From Parvibaculum sp039973015 (GTDB taxonomy: Bacteria; Pseudomonadota; Alphaproteobacteria; Parvibaculales; Parvibaculaceae), in assembly GCF_039973015.1 (NCBI RefSeq), contig NZ_JBDWLT010000010.1, positions 186,001 to 250,000 of the forward strand: 64,000 nucleotides of DNA, read 5' to 3'. The notes beneath the pieces are model-generated. The model searched no databases and had not been told where the DNA came from. It was given only the letters and a program-made list of their open reading frames with translations. Within the stretch, counting starts at the first letter, position 1; each line of letters starts with the position of its first letter. Shown here piece by piece: positions 8,306 through 16,265 of this stretch. A program made the position numbers and the translations under genes.

Positions 8306-9382
8306 ATGCGATCATCCATCTTCCATCGAGCGACGCTCGCCCTTTTCGCCTCGCTTGTCGCAGGTCTGTCCTTCGCGGGCAGCGCGGCAGCGGCGGACAA
8401 GACCTTCAAGCTCGCCTGGGCGCTCTATCCCGGCTACATGCCCTGGGCCTATGCCGAGCAGTCCGGGATCATGGACAAGTGGGCGGAGAAGTACGGCATC
8501 GACGTCGAGATCGTACAGATCAACGATTATATCGAATCGATCAACCAATACACGGCCGGAGAGTATGACGCGGTCGCCAACACCGTCATGGATACGCTGA
8601 CGCTTCCTGCGGCCGGCGGTGTGGACTCCACGTCGATCATTCTCGGCGACTACACCGATGGCAATGACGCGATCTTCATCAAGGGTCAGGGAAAGACGAT
8701 GGCCGACCTGAAAGGGAAGACCGTCTATCTCGTTCAATATTCCGTCTCGCACTACATGCTGGCGCTCGCATTGCAAAAGGCGGGCATGAGTCTCGACGAC
8801 ATCAAGACGGCAAATATCGCCGATGCGGATTTTGTCGCGGCGCTGCAGACACCGGAAGTGGAAGCTGTCGTCACATGGAACCCGGCCACGGTGCAGCTTT
8901 ATGACGACCCGTCCGTCACCGCCGTTTTCAAGTCTTCGGAGGTGCCGGGCGAGATACAGGACATCCTGATCGTGAAGACGGAAGTGCTTGCGGAAACGCC
9001 GGAGCTGGGCAAGGTGCTCGCGGGCGCCTGGTACGAAGTGCTCGACATCATGAAGAAGGATGATGAGCAGGGTATCGAGGCACGCACCTATATGGCCGAA
9101 CTTTCGGGCACCGACCTTGCGGATTTCGACCGCCAGGTAGCGACGACCTATTTCTACGGTCCGGCTGAAGGCGCGGAGGCCTATGCGGGCGAAACCATGC
9201 CCGGCATCATCGACAGCACGACGGGCTTCGCTTTTTCCCAGGGCCTTCTCGGTCCGACCGCGAAGGACAAGGGTTATGTCGGCGTCGAACTTGCGGACGG
9301 CACGATTGTCGGCGACGAAAGCAATGTGAAGCTCCGCTTCGACACGAGCTACATGGAAGCGGCGGCGAAGGGCGAACTCTGA
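8306..9382 (+). CDS. ABC transporter substrate-binding protein, urea-carboxylase-region type
   Basis: A 358-residue periplasmic binding protein of the NMT1/SsuA/TauA class. The start at 8306 follows a GAAAGGA ribosome site and gives a clean signal peptide (about 1-29, ending AGSAAAA before DKTF). An in-frame ATG at 8234 lacks these. The mature protein has KLAWALYPGYMPW, a segment around INDYIESINQYTAGEYD, and TWNP, which I recall from the binding proteins encoded near urea carboxylase genes. That family is thought to bind urea- or guanidine-like compounds. No permease or ATPase gene lies nearby, so it is an orphan here. It ends at a strong terminator shared with hslU. Confidence 0.88.
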   Translation: MRSSIFHRATLALFASLVAGLSFAGSAAAADKTFKLAWALYPGYMPWAYAEQSGIMDKWAEKYGIDVEIVQINDYIESINQYTAGEYDAVANTVMDTLTLPAAGGVDSTSIILGDYTDGNDAIFIKGQGKTMADLKGKTVYLVQYSVSHYMLALALQKAGMSLDDIKTANIADADFVAALQTPEVEAVVTWNPATVQLYDDPSVTAVFKSSEVPGEIQDILIVKTEVLAETPELGKVLAGAWYEVLDIMKKDDEQGIEARTYMAELSGTDLADFDRQVATTYFYGPAEGAEAYAGETMPGIIDSTTGFAFSQGLLGPTAKDKGYVGVELADGTIVGDESNVKLRFDTSYMEAAAKGEL

Positions 9383-9403
9383 CGTTCGCCTCGACCGAAA
9401 CGG

Positions 9404-9432
9404 AAAGGCCGCCCCAAGGGGGCGGCCTTTTT
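9404..9432. terminator. Bidirectional terminator between the binding protein and hslU
   Basis: AAAGGCCGCCCC (9404-9415) pairs with GGGGCGGCCTTT (9419-9430) around a 3-nt loop, a 12-bp GC-rich stem flanked by A's on the left and five T's on the right. It sits between two convergent stop codons (9382 and 9435), so it can serve both transcripts. Confidence 0.93.
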
Positions 9433-9434
9433 CA

Positions 9435-10742
9435 TCAGAGGATGAACTTCGTCAGATCGGCGTTCTTCGTCAGGTCGCCGATATGCTCACGCACATAGGC
9501 CGCGTCGATCTTCACCGTCTCGCCCGGTTTGTCGGAGGCGGCGAAGCTTACCTCGTCAAGTACGCGTTCCATGACGGTGTGGAGACGGCGCGCGCCGATA
9601 TTCTCGACCGATGAATTGACCGAGGTCGCGATATCGGCGATGGCGTCGATCCCGTCATCCGTGAAGTCGAGCGCGACATCTTCCGTTTTCATCAGCGCCA
9701 CATATTGCTTGATGAGGCTCGCTTCCGGCTCGGTAAGCACACGCCGCATATCGTCCTTCGAGAGCGCCTGAAGCTCGACGCGGATGGGCAGGCGTCCCTG
9801 CAGTTCCGGCAGGAGGTCGGAGGGCTTGGCGATGTGGAAGGCGCCCGACGCGATGAAGAGAATATGGTCGGTCTTGACCGCGCCATGCTTCGTCGCGACG
9901 GTCGTGCCCTCGATCAGCGGCAGCAGGTCGCGCTGCACACCCTCGCGGCTGACATCGCCTCCCTGCTTTTCCGCGCGCGCGCATATCTTGTCGACCTCGT
10001 CCAGAAAGACGATGCCGTTCTGCTCGACCGCGCGGATCGCATCCTGCGTCACCTGCTCCTGGTCGAGCAGCTTGTCGCTTTCTTCCGCGATCAGCGTTTC
10101 GTAGCTGTCGCGCACCTGCATCCGGCGCGGCTTGGTGCGCCCGCCGAACGCCTTGCCCATGATGTCGGAGAGATTGATCATGCCGACCTGCCCGCCCGGC
10201 ATCCCCGGAATGTCGAGCGTCGGCATGCCGCCGCCGGAATCCTGCACCTCGACCTCGATTTCCTTGTCGTCGAGATCGCCGTCGCGGAGCTTCTTGCGGA
10301 AGCTCTCGCGTGTCGCCTCGCTTGCATTGGCGCCCACGAGTGCTTCAAGCACCCGGTTCTCGGCGGCGAGATGCGCCTTGGCACGCACATCCTTGCGGCG
10401 GCGTTCGCGCGTCATCGAAAGCGAGATCTCGACAAGGTCGCGGATGATCTGTTCGACGTCGCGGCCGACATAGCCGACTTCGGTGAACTTCGTCGCTTCC
10501 ACTTTGAGGAACGGCGCTTCAGCGAGCTTGGCGAGGCGGCGCGAGATTTCCGTCTTGCCGACGCCGGTCGGCCCGATCATCAGGATGTTCTTCGGCAGCA
10601 CCTCGTCGCGCAGGTCTTCGGGCAATTGCTGACGCCGCCAGCGGTTGCGGAGCGCGATGGCGACGGCGCGCTTCGCGTCACGCTGCCCGACAATGTAGCG
10701 GTCGAGTTCGGAAACGATCTCACGCGGCGAAAAACTGGTCAT
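9435..10742 (-). CDS. hslU: ATP-dependent protease ATPase subunit HslU
   Basis: HslU is the AAA+ unfoldase of the HslVU (ClpYQ) protease; hexamers feed unfolded substrates into HslV. The 435-residue protein starts with the family signature PREIVSELDRYIVGQ, has Walker A GPTGVGKT at residues 57-64 and Walker B GIVFLDEVDKI near 250. The variable I-domain lies between them, with the PGMPGGQVGMINLSDIMGKA segment. The C-terminal TKFIL tail is the part that docks into HslV in known complexes. It begins 4 nt after the UPF0314 gene and is the last gene of the hslV operon. Confidence 0.98.
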   Translation of the reverse strand: MTSFSPREIVSELDRYIVGQRDAKRAVAIALRNRWRRQQLPEDLRDEVLPKNILMIGPTGVGKTEISRRLAKLAEAPFLKVEATKFTEVGYVGRDVEQIIRDLVEISLSMTRERRRKDVRAKAHLAAENRVLEALVGANASEATRESFRKKLRDGDLDDKEIEVEVQDSGGGMPTLDIPGMPGGQVGMINLSDIMGKAFGGRTKPRRMQVRDSYETLIAEESDKLLDQEQVTQDAIRAVEQNGIVFLDEVDKICARAEKQGGDVSREGVQRDLLPLIEGTTVATKHGAVKTDHILFIASGAFHIAKPSDLLPELQGRLPIRVELQALSKDDMRRVLTEPEASLIKQYVALMKTEDVALDFTDDGIDAIADIATSVNSSVENIGARRLHTVMERVLDEVSFAASDKPGETVKIDAAYVREHIGDLTKNADLTKFIL

Positions 10743-10746
10743 CTTT

Positions 10747-11334
10747 TTACATTCCTCCTGCCGCCTGCCATTCTCGAATGGCTTCGACGGGGTAGATCAA
10801 CATCAGGACATTGAGGGTGAGGTTGTCGCGGATCAGATAGCCGACACCCGCCTCCATGATCAGGGCCGCCGTCACCACCACCCATATGGGCAGCCGCGCG
10901 GCGAGAACAAAGCCGAGCACCATGGCCAGGCTGTCGGCGACAGAGTTCAGGATGCTGTCGCCGTAATAGTCGAGGGATACGGTCTCCGCCCGGTAGCGCT
11001 CGATCACCATCGGTGTGTTTTCGAGCACTTCCCATGCGCCTTCGACGAAAAGCGCGGCGACGAGCCACCAGCCCACGGGGTAACGCCGGAGCAAAAGAAA
11101 GGCGCCACCATAGAAAATGAAACCGTGGATGATGTGGGAGAAACTGTACCAGTCGCTGAGATGCTGCGAGTTCTCCGAACTCTTCACCACACCGTGCCAG
11201 AGCTTCACCGTGCCGCAATCGCAAATAGGTACCCGGCCCATCGTATGGAGCAGCACACCTTGCAACACGAGAAGGCCGATGGCGGCGGCAAGCCAGAGAG
11301 GCGGCTTCCACCGCACGAGACCGGATGCCGTCAC
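10747..11334 (-). CDS. UPF0314 (DUF2585) membrane protein
   Basis: This 195-residue protein matches the UPF0314/DUF2585 family of unknown function, found mostly in Rhizobiales. It has about four to five hydrophobic segments (near residues 14-30, 65-82, 85-105 and 130-165) and the conserved CDCGTVKLWHG and SFSHIIHGFIFYG motifs. The latter has histidines that might bind a ligand or metal. The start codon is GTG, overlapping the hslV stop (GTGA), so it is coupled to hslV. The stop lies 4 nt before hslU. This hslV-UPF0314-hslU order is, as I recall, common in Rhizobiales and hints at a link to protein quality control. Confidence 0.92.
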   Translation of the reverse strand: MTASGLVRWKPPLWLAAAIGLLVLQGVLLHTMGRVPICDCGTVKLWHGVVKSSENSQHLSDWYSFSHIIHGFIFYGGAFLLLRRYPVGWWLVAALFVEGAWEVLENTPMVIERYRAETVSLDYYGDSILNSVADSLAMVLGFVLAARLPIWVVVTAALIMEAGVGYLIRDNLTLNVLMLIYPVEAIREWQAAGGM

Positions 11335-11882
11335 GCGTCGAGGCTCTCGACGGTGAGCGAGTTGTTCGTATAGACGCAGATATCGGCGGCGATGCCCATC
11401 GCCTTGCGGGCGATTTCCTCGGCGGTGAGGTCCATGTCGGCGAGCGCCCGCGCGGCGGCCAGCGCATAATTGCCGCCCGACCCGATGCCGGTGACGCCGC
11501 CATCGGGCTCCAGCACGTCGCCATTGCCGGTAAGGACGAGTGTTACCTCGCGGTCGGCGACGATCATCAGCGCCTCGAGGCGGCGGAGAAACCGGTCGGT
11601 CCGCCAGTCCTTCGCAAGTTCGACGCAGGCCCGCATGAGCTGGCCGGGATATTGCTCGATCTTGGCTTCGAGGCGCTCGAACAACGTCATCGCGTCCGCC
11701 GTCGCGCCCGCGAAGCCCGCGATCACGTCGCCCTTGCCGAGTGGCCGCACTTTCCGGGCATTGCCCTTCATGATCGTGTCGCCCATCGAGACCTGCCCGT
11801 CGCCCGCGATCACGACTTTTCCTCCCTTGCGAACGGAGAGGATCGTGGTGCCGTGCCAGTTGATCGGGTCGCGCGAGGTCAT
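11331..11882 (-). CDS. hslV: ATP-dependent protease proteolytic subunit HslV
   Basis: HslV is the N-terminal threonine peptidase of HslVU. The start at 11882 gives 183 residues with a short propeptide ending in WHG. Removal of that would expose T12 of TTILSV, the expected catalytic nucleophile. The ORF is open further upstream to 12029, but that extension has no family similarity and would bury the catalytic threonine. VVIAGDGQVSMGDTIMKG is the typical N-terminal core. Its stop overlaps the GTG start of the UPF0314 gene. A candidate heat-shock promoter lies 48-76 nt upstream. Confidence 0.97.
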   Translation of the reverse strand: MTSRDPINWHGTTILSVRKGGKVVIAGDGQVSMGDTIMKGNARKVRPLGKGDVIAGFAGATADAMTLFERLEAKIEQYPGQLMRACVELAKDWRTDRFLRRLEALMIVADREVTLVLTGNGDVLEPDGGVTGIGSGGNYALAAARALADMDLTAEEIARKAMGIAADICVYTNNSLTVESLDA

Positions 11883-11929
11883 TTCATTCCCGTCTTGCTG
11901 TGTCAGGAGGGTGGAAGCTTGCCGATAGC

Positions 11930-11958
11930 ATGTGGCCGCTTCGCGCCATAGGGTCAAG
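11930..11958 (-). promoter_or_regulatory. Candidate RpoH (heat-shock) promoter of hslV
   Basis: On the minus strand CTTGAC (11958-11953) is followed after 17 nt by CCACAT (11935-11930). CTTG is the typical -35 of alphaproteobacterial RpoH promoters and hslVU is a classic heat-shock operon. The -10 is only a partial match. The same 17-nt spacing occurs in the dnaK and grpE candidates in this window. Confidence 0.45.
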
Positions 11959-12008
11959 TCTTGCGGGGCAGGCCTTGAAGGTTTGTCTGCCGCTGGCGGC
12001 GAATGATT

Positions 12009-12027
12009 GCAAATGATAGTCTTTCGC
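12009..12027 (+). promoter_or_regulatory. Candidate Fur-type iron box
   Basis: The 19 bases at 12009-12027 (GCAAATGATAGTCTTTCGC) match the classical Fur box at 13 of 19 positions by my count, including the central AATGATA block. The site is also flanked by an inverted pair ATTGC/GCAAT. It lies 25 nt before the PPOX flavoprotein start, in the divergent region with hslV. The regulator could be Fur, Mur or Irr; this is unproven. Confidence 0.4.
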
Positions 12028-12051
12028 AATCAATGACAGATGGGGGATTCA

Positions 12052-12666
12052 ATGTCCGGGAAACTCGATACCGAAGAAGCGCTGAGAACCGTCTATCCCG
12101 ATCCTGGCCAGACGAGGGGCAAGGTGCTTTCCGTACTCGACCCGCATGCGAAGACCTTTATCGGCCTTTCGCCTTTTCTGTGCATCGGTACATCGCGCCC
12201 GGACGGGCTGGGCGATGTCTCGCCGCGCGGCGGCGAACAGGGCTTCGTTCATGTACTCGACGACACGCATCTCGCCATGCCGGACCGGCCCGGCAATAAC
12301 CTGATCGACACGCTGTCCAACATCGCTGAATCGCCCTCGGTCGGTCTTCTCTTCTTCGTGCCGGGCTTTGAGGAAATGCTGCGCGTGAACGGCGTCGCCG
12401 AAGTCACGACGGACCCCGAAATGATGGACCGCTTCGTGGTCGACGGGAAAAAGCCCCGTTCCGTCATGATTGTCGAGGTGCGCGAAGCCTTTTTCCATTG
12501 CACCAAGGCGCTGAAGCGCTCCGGCCTCTGGGATGCCTCGAAACACGTGCCGCGCGATCGAATGCCGAGCTTCGGCCAGATCATTCGCGACCAGTTGAAG
12601 CTGCTCGTGCCCGCAAAGCTTATCGATATGGGTCTGAAGAAGGACGCGAAGGACAATCTGTACTGA
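12052..12666 (+). CDS. FMN-dependent PPOX-type flavoprotein (MSMEG_1061-like)
   Basis: A 204-residue protein of the pyridoxamine-5'-phosphate-oxidase-like split beta-barrel fold. The series LCIGTSRPDGLGDVSPRGG and FFVPGFEEMLRVNGVAEV fits the MSMEG_1061-type group of FMN-binding PPOX proteins, whose substrates are not known. The C-terminal part has HCTKALKRSGLWD, which in this group lies near the flavin. The ATG at 12052 was chosen because GGGGGA sits 5-10 nt before it; an in-frame ATG at 12040 overlaps that ribosome site. A Fur-like box just upstream suggests iron-linked regulation. It converges on a second PPOX gene. Confidence 0.87.
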   Translation: MSGKLDTEEALRTVYPDPGQTRGKVLSVLDPHAKTFIGLSPFLCIGTSRPDGLGDVSPRGGEQGFVHVLDDTHLAMPDRPGNNLIDTLSNIAESPSVGLLFFVPGFEEMLRVNGVAEVTTDPEMMDRFVVDGKKPRSVMIVEVREAFFHCTKALKRSGLWDASKHVPRDRMPSFGQIIRDQLKLLVPAKLIDMGLKKDAKDNLY

Positions 12667-12685
12667 GTTTTGAGGGTTTCCGGCG

Positions 12686-13216
12686 CTATTCCGGCAGTTT
12701 GAACGCGCCGGGATCGCCGCCAAGCTCCCGGACCTGGGCCTCAAGGGCGCGGATGCGCTGTTCCAGCCGGTCGAAGGCGGGCGTGAGCTGGCCCGCATCC
12801 CAGCGTGGCTGGATATGGCTCGGGCAATTCACGTCCCATTCCTCGATTTCGAAGAGGATCGCCCGCTCGACCCGGCCCCGGTAAGAGGGGTCGGCAAGTG
12901 AGCGGGTGAGTGCCGGATCGTCGGAAACGGCGCGCGCCCTGCCCCTGATCTTGACCCGCCGCCGCGTCGGATAATCAACGAGGAAAAGGAAGGCCCGGTC
13001 GTTCTCGGCAAGATGACCAAGCGTCACGAATTGCTGGTTGCCCGCGAAATCGGCATAGCCGAGCGTCTTTTCGTCCAGCACCTTGAGGAAGCCTTTCGGC
13101 CCGCCGCGATGCTGGATATAGGGCCGGCCTTCGGCATTGGCGGTCCCCATATAGAAGTGATCGCGCTCGGCGATGAACTGGGCGAGGTCGGGCGTCATGC
13201 GGGTCTGCCAGGCCAT
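12686..13216 (-). CDS. Pyridoxamine-5'-phosphate-oxidase-related flavoprotein
   Basis: A 176-residue PPOX-fold protein. The first strand has HFYMGTANAEGRPYIQHRGG and the middle FVTLGHLAENDRAFLFLVDY followed by RVKIRGRARAV, the classic FMN-binding split-barrel series. The tail carries a Leu/Arg heptad-like helix (FDRLEQRIRALEAQVREL) that may form a coiled coil for dimerisation. The substrate is unknown. It is convergent with the other PPOX gene (19-nt gap); the two are distant relatives and not a recent duplication, since the sequences differ throughout. Confidence 0.87.
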   Translation of the reverse strand: MAWQTRMTPDLAQFIAERDHFYMGTANAEGRPYIQHRGGPKGFLKVLDEKTLGYADFAGNQQFVTLGHLAENDRAFLFLVDYPTRRRVKIRGRARAVSDDPALTRSLADPSYRGRVERAILFEIEEWDVNCPSHIQPRWDAGQLTPAFDRLEQRIRALEAQVRELGGDPGAFKLPE

Positions 13217-13587
13217 CGGGAAGCCTTTCGTGAGCTGTGCCGGGAGCTTCTATATGGCGGACGGGCTGCTCATCCGCCAGTCTGCAAAGTCTTCAATATC
13301 TTGTGAGCCCGGACCGCATGACCACAGCACGTGCCAGGCATCTTCAATTTGAATCAATAACTTGCCTCCCGCACCGCAACAAGATTCGCAGGCTCTTAAA
13401 GTAATTTATGAGAAGCACTCCAGAATATTGGTTAACGGGCTGTAAGTGTTTGTGATTCAATCTTGTTGGTCACTTCAAGTAAAGGTGGCGCGTGCCGCAG
13501 GGCTTTGCGCTGGCCTGTCCCGCCCCTGCCTGATAAAAGCTGCCGCGAACGGGCTTTTCGTGAGCCCCGCCAACCGGAAACCGAACC
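13217..13587. other. Intergenic region upstream of hisB
   Basis: This 371-nt gap lies between the divergent PPOX gene and hisB and must carry the hisB promoter. Its centre (about 13340-13480) is clearly more AT-rich than the surroundings. A possible promoter is TTGGTT, a 17-nt spacer and TGTGAT within about 13425-13455, but the match is weak. I see no attenuator leader peptide with a run of His codons, no ORF with a good start and no RNA gene. Confidence 0.4.
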
Positions 13588-14199
13588 ATGCAGATCGAAA
13601 CCGAAAGCCGCACAGCAACCGTCGAACGCAAGACCAAGGAGACCAATGTCTTCGTCTCGCTCGATCTCGACGGTCAGGGCGAATATGACGTCGACACGGG
13701 GATCGGCTTTCTGGACCACATGCTGGAGCAGCTGTCGCGCCATTCGCTGATGGACCTGAAGGTCCGCGCGCAGGGCGACCTCCACATCGATTATCACCAC
13801 ACGACGGAAGACACCGGCATCGTCATCGGCGAGGCCGTGCGCCGCGCGCTGGGCGATTTCAAGGGCATCCGCCGCTATGCGACCTCGGTGATCCCGATGG
13901 ACGAGACCTGCACCCGCGTTTCGATCGACGTCTCGCAGCGCCCCTATCTCGTCTGGAAGGTGAACTTCACCAAGCCGAAGCTCGGCGACATGGATACCGA
14001 ACTCTTCAAGGAGTGGTTCCAGGCCTTCGCGCAGAATGCGGGTATCACGCTGCACATCGAGAACATGTATGGCGAGAACAACCACCACATCGTCGAGAGC
14101 TGCTTCAAGGGCCTCGCCCGGGCGCTTCGCGACGCAGTGGAGATCGACCCGCGGGCGTCGGGACGCATCCCCTCGACCAAGGGCGTACTCGGCAACTAG
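13588..14199 (+). CDS. hisB: Imidazoleglycerol-phosphate dehydratase
   Basis: HisB converts imidazole glycerol phosphate to imidazole acetol phosphate, the sixth step of histidine synthesis. The 203-residue monofunctional enzyme (no HAD phosphatase domain) carries both manganese-binding repeats: DHML at 43-46, HHTTEDTG at 70-77, and the second-half HH(166-167) with E170 in NNHHIVES. The C-terminal STKGVLGN is typical. It is the first gene of the his run, followed by a DUF2628 gene and hisH. Confidence 0.98.
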   Translation: MQIETESRTATVERKTKETNVFVSLDLDGQGEYDVDTGIGFLDHMLEQLSRHSLMDLKVRAQGDLHIDYHHTTEDTGIVIGEAVRRALGDFKGIRRYATSVIPMDETCTRVSIDVSQRPYLVWKVNFTKPKLGDMDTELFKEWFQAFAQNAGITLHIENMYGENNHHIVESCFKGLARALRDAVEIDPRASGRIPSTKGVLGN

Positions 14200-14299
14200 G
14201 CAATCACCCGTCGATATACTGGCCTTATCGGCCAATCTGTCCTAGATAGAGCGCGTCTGCAGAACCGTATGCCCGCTGAGTTCGGGCGGAACGAATTTC

Positions 14300-14824
14300 A
14301 TGCGCATCTATACAGTCCACGAGCTTCCCGGCGCGCCGCTCGACGGCGCCGGCATTGTGCTGGTGAAGGAGGGTTTCTCCTTTCCGGCCTTTCTGCTGTC
14401 CTGGGTCTGGCTTCTCTTCAGCCGGCTCTGGATCGCGCTCGGGCTCTGGATCGGCCTCACCGCTGTCACGTCATTCCTCGCCGAACGCTATCTCGGGCTC
14501 GAAGGCGCCATGCTCTGCTCGCTCGCGCTTCAGTTGCTGCTCGGCTTCGAGGGCAATGACATCCGCCGCTGGACGCTGGCGCGCAAGGGCTACCGCGAAA
14601 TCGGTATCGCCGCGGGTGCGTCGCTGGAAGAAGCCGAACGCCGCTTCTTCGAGAGGTGGGACCGTGCGCTCGATGTTGCGCCCGTCGCGCCGCTTTCCGC
14701 GCCTGTCTGGCCGCAGCGCCCCGCCCCTGCACATGCCCCCGCGCCGCGCCCCGCACATTCGCCCGCAGGCTCCAGCGAGATTTTTGGCCTCTTTCCCCAA
14801 GCCGGTCCGAAAAAGGGAAGCTGA
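14300..14824 (+). CDS. DUF2628 membrane protein
   Basis: A 174-residue protein of the DUF2628 family, function unknown. After a short cytoplasmic start (MRIYTVHELPGAP) the segment FSFPAFLLSWVWLLFSRLWI leads into two to three hydrophobic helices (about 29-95). The GYREIGIAAGASLEEAERRFF motif after the membrane part is typical. The tail is Pro/Ala rich and likely disordered. Its stop TGA overlaps the hisH start by one base (TGATG), so it is translated with hisH. In many Rhizobiales a DUF2628 gene sits between hisB and hisH, but no role in histidine synthesis is known. Confidence 0.92.
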   Translation: MRIYTVHELPGAPLDGAGIVLVKEGFSFPAFLLSWVWLLFSRLWIALGLWIGLTAVTSFLAERYLGLEGAMLCSLALQLLLGFEGNDIRRWTLARKGYREIGIAAGASLEEAERRFFERWDRALDVAPVAPLSAPVWPQRPAPAHAPAPRPAHSPAGSSEIFGLFPQAGPKKGS

Positions 14825-15468
14825 TGTCCATGCAGGTTGCGATCATCGATTACGGCTCCGGCAATCTTCGCTCCGCCGCCAAGGCTTTCGAGCGCGCAGG
14901 CCGCGATGCGGGCCTCACCGCCGATGTGCTGGTAACGAGCGACCCGGATGCGGTGCGTAAAGCCGGGCGCGTCGTGCTGCCGGGCGTTGGCGCCTTCGGC
15001 GATTGCCGCGCGGGCCTCGACGCGATCCCCGGCATGGTTGAGGCGCTGGAAGAAGCGGTGCGAAAGGACGCAAAACCTTTCTTCGGCATTTGTGTCGGCA
15101 TGCAGCTCATGGCAGAGCGCGGCCTCGAACACGGGAGCCATGAAGGTTTCGGCTGGCTCAGGGGCGATGTCGTGAAGATCGAGCCCTCGGACCCATCGCT
15201 CAAGATCCCGCATATGGGCTGGAACGAACTCGAAATCGTGAACCCTCATCCGCTCCTCGATGACATGCCCGCGAGCCATGCCTATTTCGTGCATTCCTAT
15301 GCCTTTGCCGTCGCCGAACCGGATGCGCTCGTCGCCCGCGTCGGCTATGGCGGTCCCGTGACGGCGATGGTCGCGAAGGACAACATGGCGGGCACACAGT
15401 TTCACCCCGAGAAAAGTCAGGCCCTCGGCCTCGCCCTTATCGGCAATTTCCTGAAGTGGAAGCCCTAG
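14824..15468 (+). CDS. hisH: Imidazole glycerol phosphate synthase subunit HisH
   Basis: HisH is the glutaminase of the HisHF complex; it releases ammonia, which tunnels to HisF. The 214-residue class-I amidotransferase has the nucleophile C90 in GICVGMQ and the partners H194 and E196 (QFHPEKSQ), plus the PGVGAFG oxyanion region at 53-59. The ATG at 14824 overlaps the preceding stop; longer in-frame extensions do not look like the family. Its stop codon is part of a palindromic repeat that separates it from hisA. Confidence 0.98.
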   Translation: MSMQVAIIDYGSGNLRSAAKAFERAGRDAGLTADVLVTSDPDAVRKAGRVVLPGVGAFGDCRAGLDAIPGMVEALEEAVRKDAKPFFGICVGMQLMAERGLEHGSHEGFGWLRGDVVKIEPSDPSLKIPHMGWNELEIVNPHPLLDDMPASHAYFVHSYAFAVAEPDALVARVGYGGPVTAMVAKDNMAGTQFHPEKSQALGLALIGNFLKWKP

Positions 15469-15516
15469 AGCATGATCCCGAAAAGTGGCATCCGGTTTTC
15501 GGAAAAGATCATGCTC
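15468..15516. repeat. Rhizobiales-type palindromic repeat between hisH and hisA
   Basis: A 49-nt near-perfect palindrome. The outer arms are GAGCATGATC (15468-15477) and GATCATGCTC (15507-15516). The inner arms are CCGAAAA (15478-15484) and TTTTCGG (15496-15502), around an AAGTGG-like core. I recognise this as a widespread extragenic palindrome of Rhizobiales genomes. It begins on the last base of the hisH stop codon and ends 17 nt before the hisA start, so it lies inside the operon mRNA and should fold strongly. Confidence 0.85.
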
Positions 15517-15533
15517 CAACAAGAAACAAACCA

Positions 15534-16265
15534 ATGATCCTCTTTCCCGCGATCGACCTGAAGGACGGCGAATGCGTCCGCCTCGTGCATGGGCTCATGG
15601 ACCAGGCGACCGTCTTCAACGACAACCCGGCTGCCCAGGCCCGCGCCTTCGAGGATGCGGGCTTTGACTATATCCATCTGGTCGATCTGAACGGCGCCTT
15701 CGAGGGCCGCCCCGTGAATGCCGGTGCGGTCGAGAGTATCCTTGCCGAAATCTCGATCCCCGCGCAGCTCGGCGGCGGCATCCGCGATCTCGCCACCATC
15801 GAGACCTGGCTCGAAAAAGGCATCCGCCGCGTCATCATCGGCACGGCGGCGGTGAAGAACCCCGATCTCGTGATCGAGGCCTGTGCGAAGTTTCCCGGCC
15901 GCATCGCCGTCGGCCTCGATGCAAAGGGCGGGCGCGTGGCGACCGAGGGCTGGGCCGATGTCTCGGACCTCACCGTCCTCGAAATGGCGCGCCGCTTCGA
16001 GGATGCAGGCGTTGCCGCGATCATCTACACCGACATCGACCGCGACGGCGCGCTTGAAGGATTGAACATCGATGCCACAGTGTCGCTCGCCGATCAGATC
16101 TCCATTCCCGTCATCGCATCGGGTGGCCTGTCCTCCATCGACGATCTGAAAAAGCTCATCGCTGCCAACTGCTCCGGCATAGAAGGCGCGATATCGGGCC
16201 GCGCGCTTTACGATGGCCGCCTCGATCCGGCGGAAGCGCTGAAACTTATCCGGGGTCTGGCCTGA
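15534..16265 (+). CDS. hisA: 1-(5-phosphoribosyl)-5-[(5-phosphoribosylamino)methylideneamino]imidazole-4-carboxamide isomerase
   Basis: HisA opens the ribose ring of ProFAR to PRFAR, the substrate of HisHF. This 243-residue TIM barrel starts LFPAIDLKDG with the catalytic acid D8, and the second-half aspartate lies in YTDIDRDGAL. Phosphate-binding loops GGGIRDL and SGGLSS are present. The ATG at 15534 is the only start that fits the family; the ORF open upstream runs through the palindromic repeat. The stop overlaps hisF by one base (TGATG). Confidence 0.98.
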   Translation: MILFPAIDLKDGECVRLVHGLMDQATVFNDNPAAQARAFEDAGFDYIHLVDLNGAFEGRPVNAGAVESILAEISIPAQLGGGIRDLATIETWLEKGIRRVIIGTAAVKNPDLVIEACAKFPGRIAVGLDAKGGRVATEGWADVSDLTVLEMARRFEDAGVAAIIYTDIDRDGALEGLNIDATVSLADQISIPVIASGGLSSIDDLKKLIAANCSGIEGAISGRALYDGRLDPAEALKLIRGLA

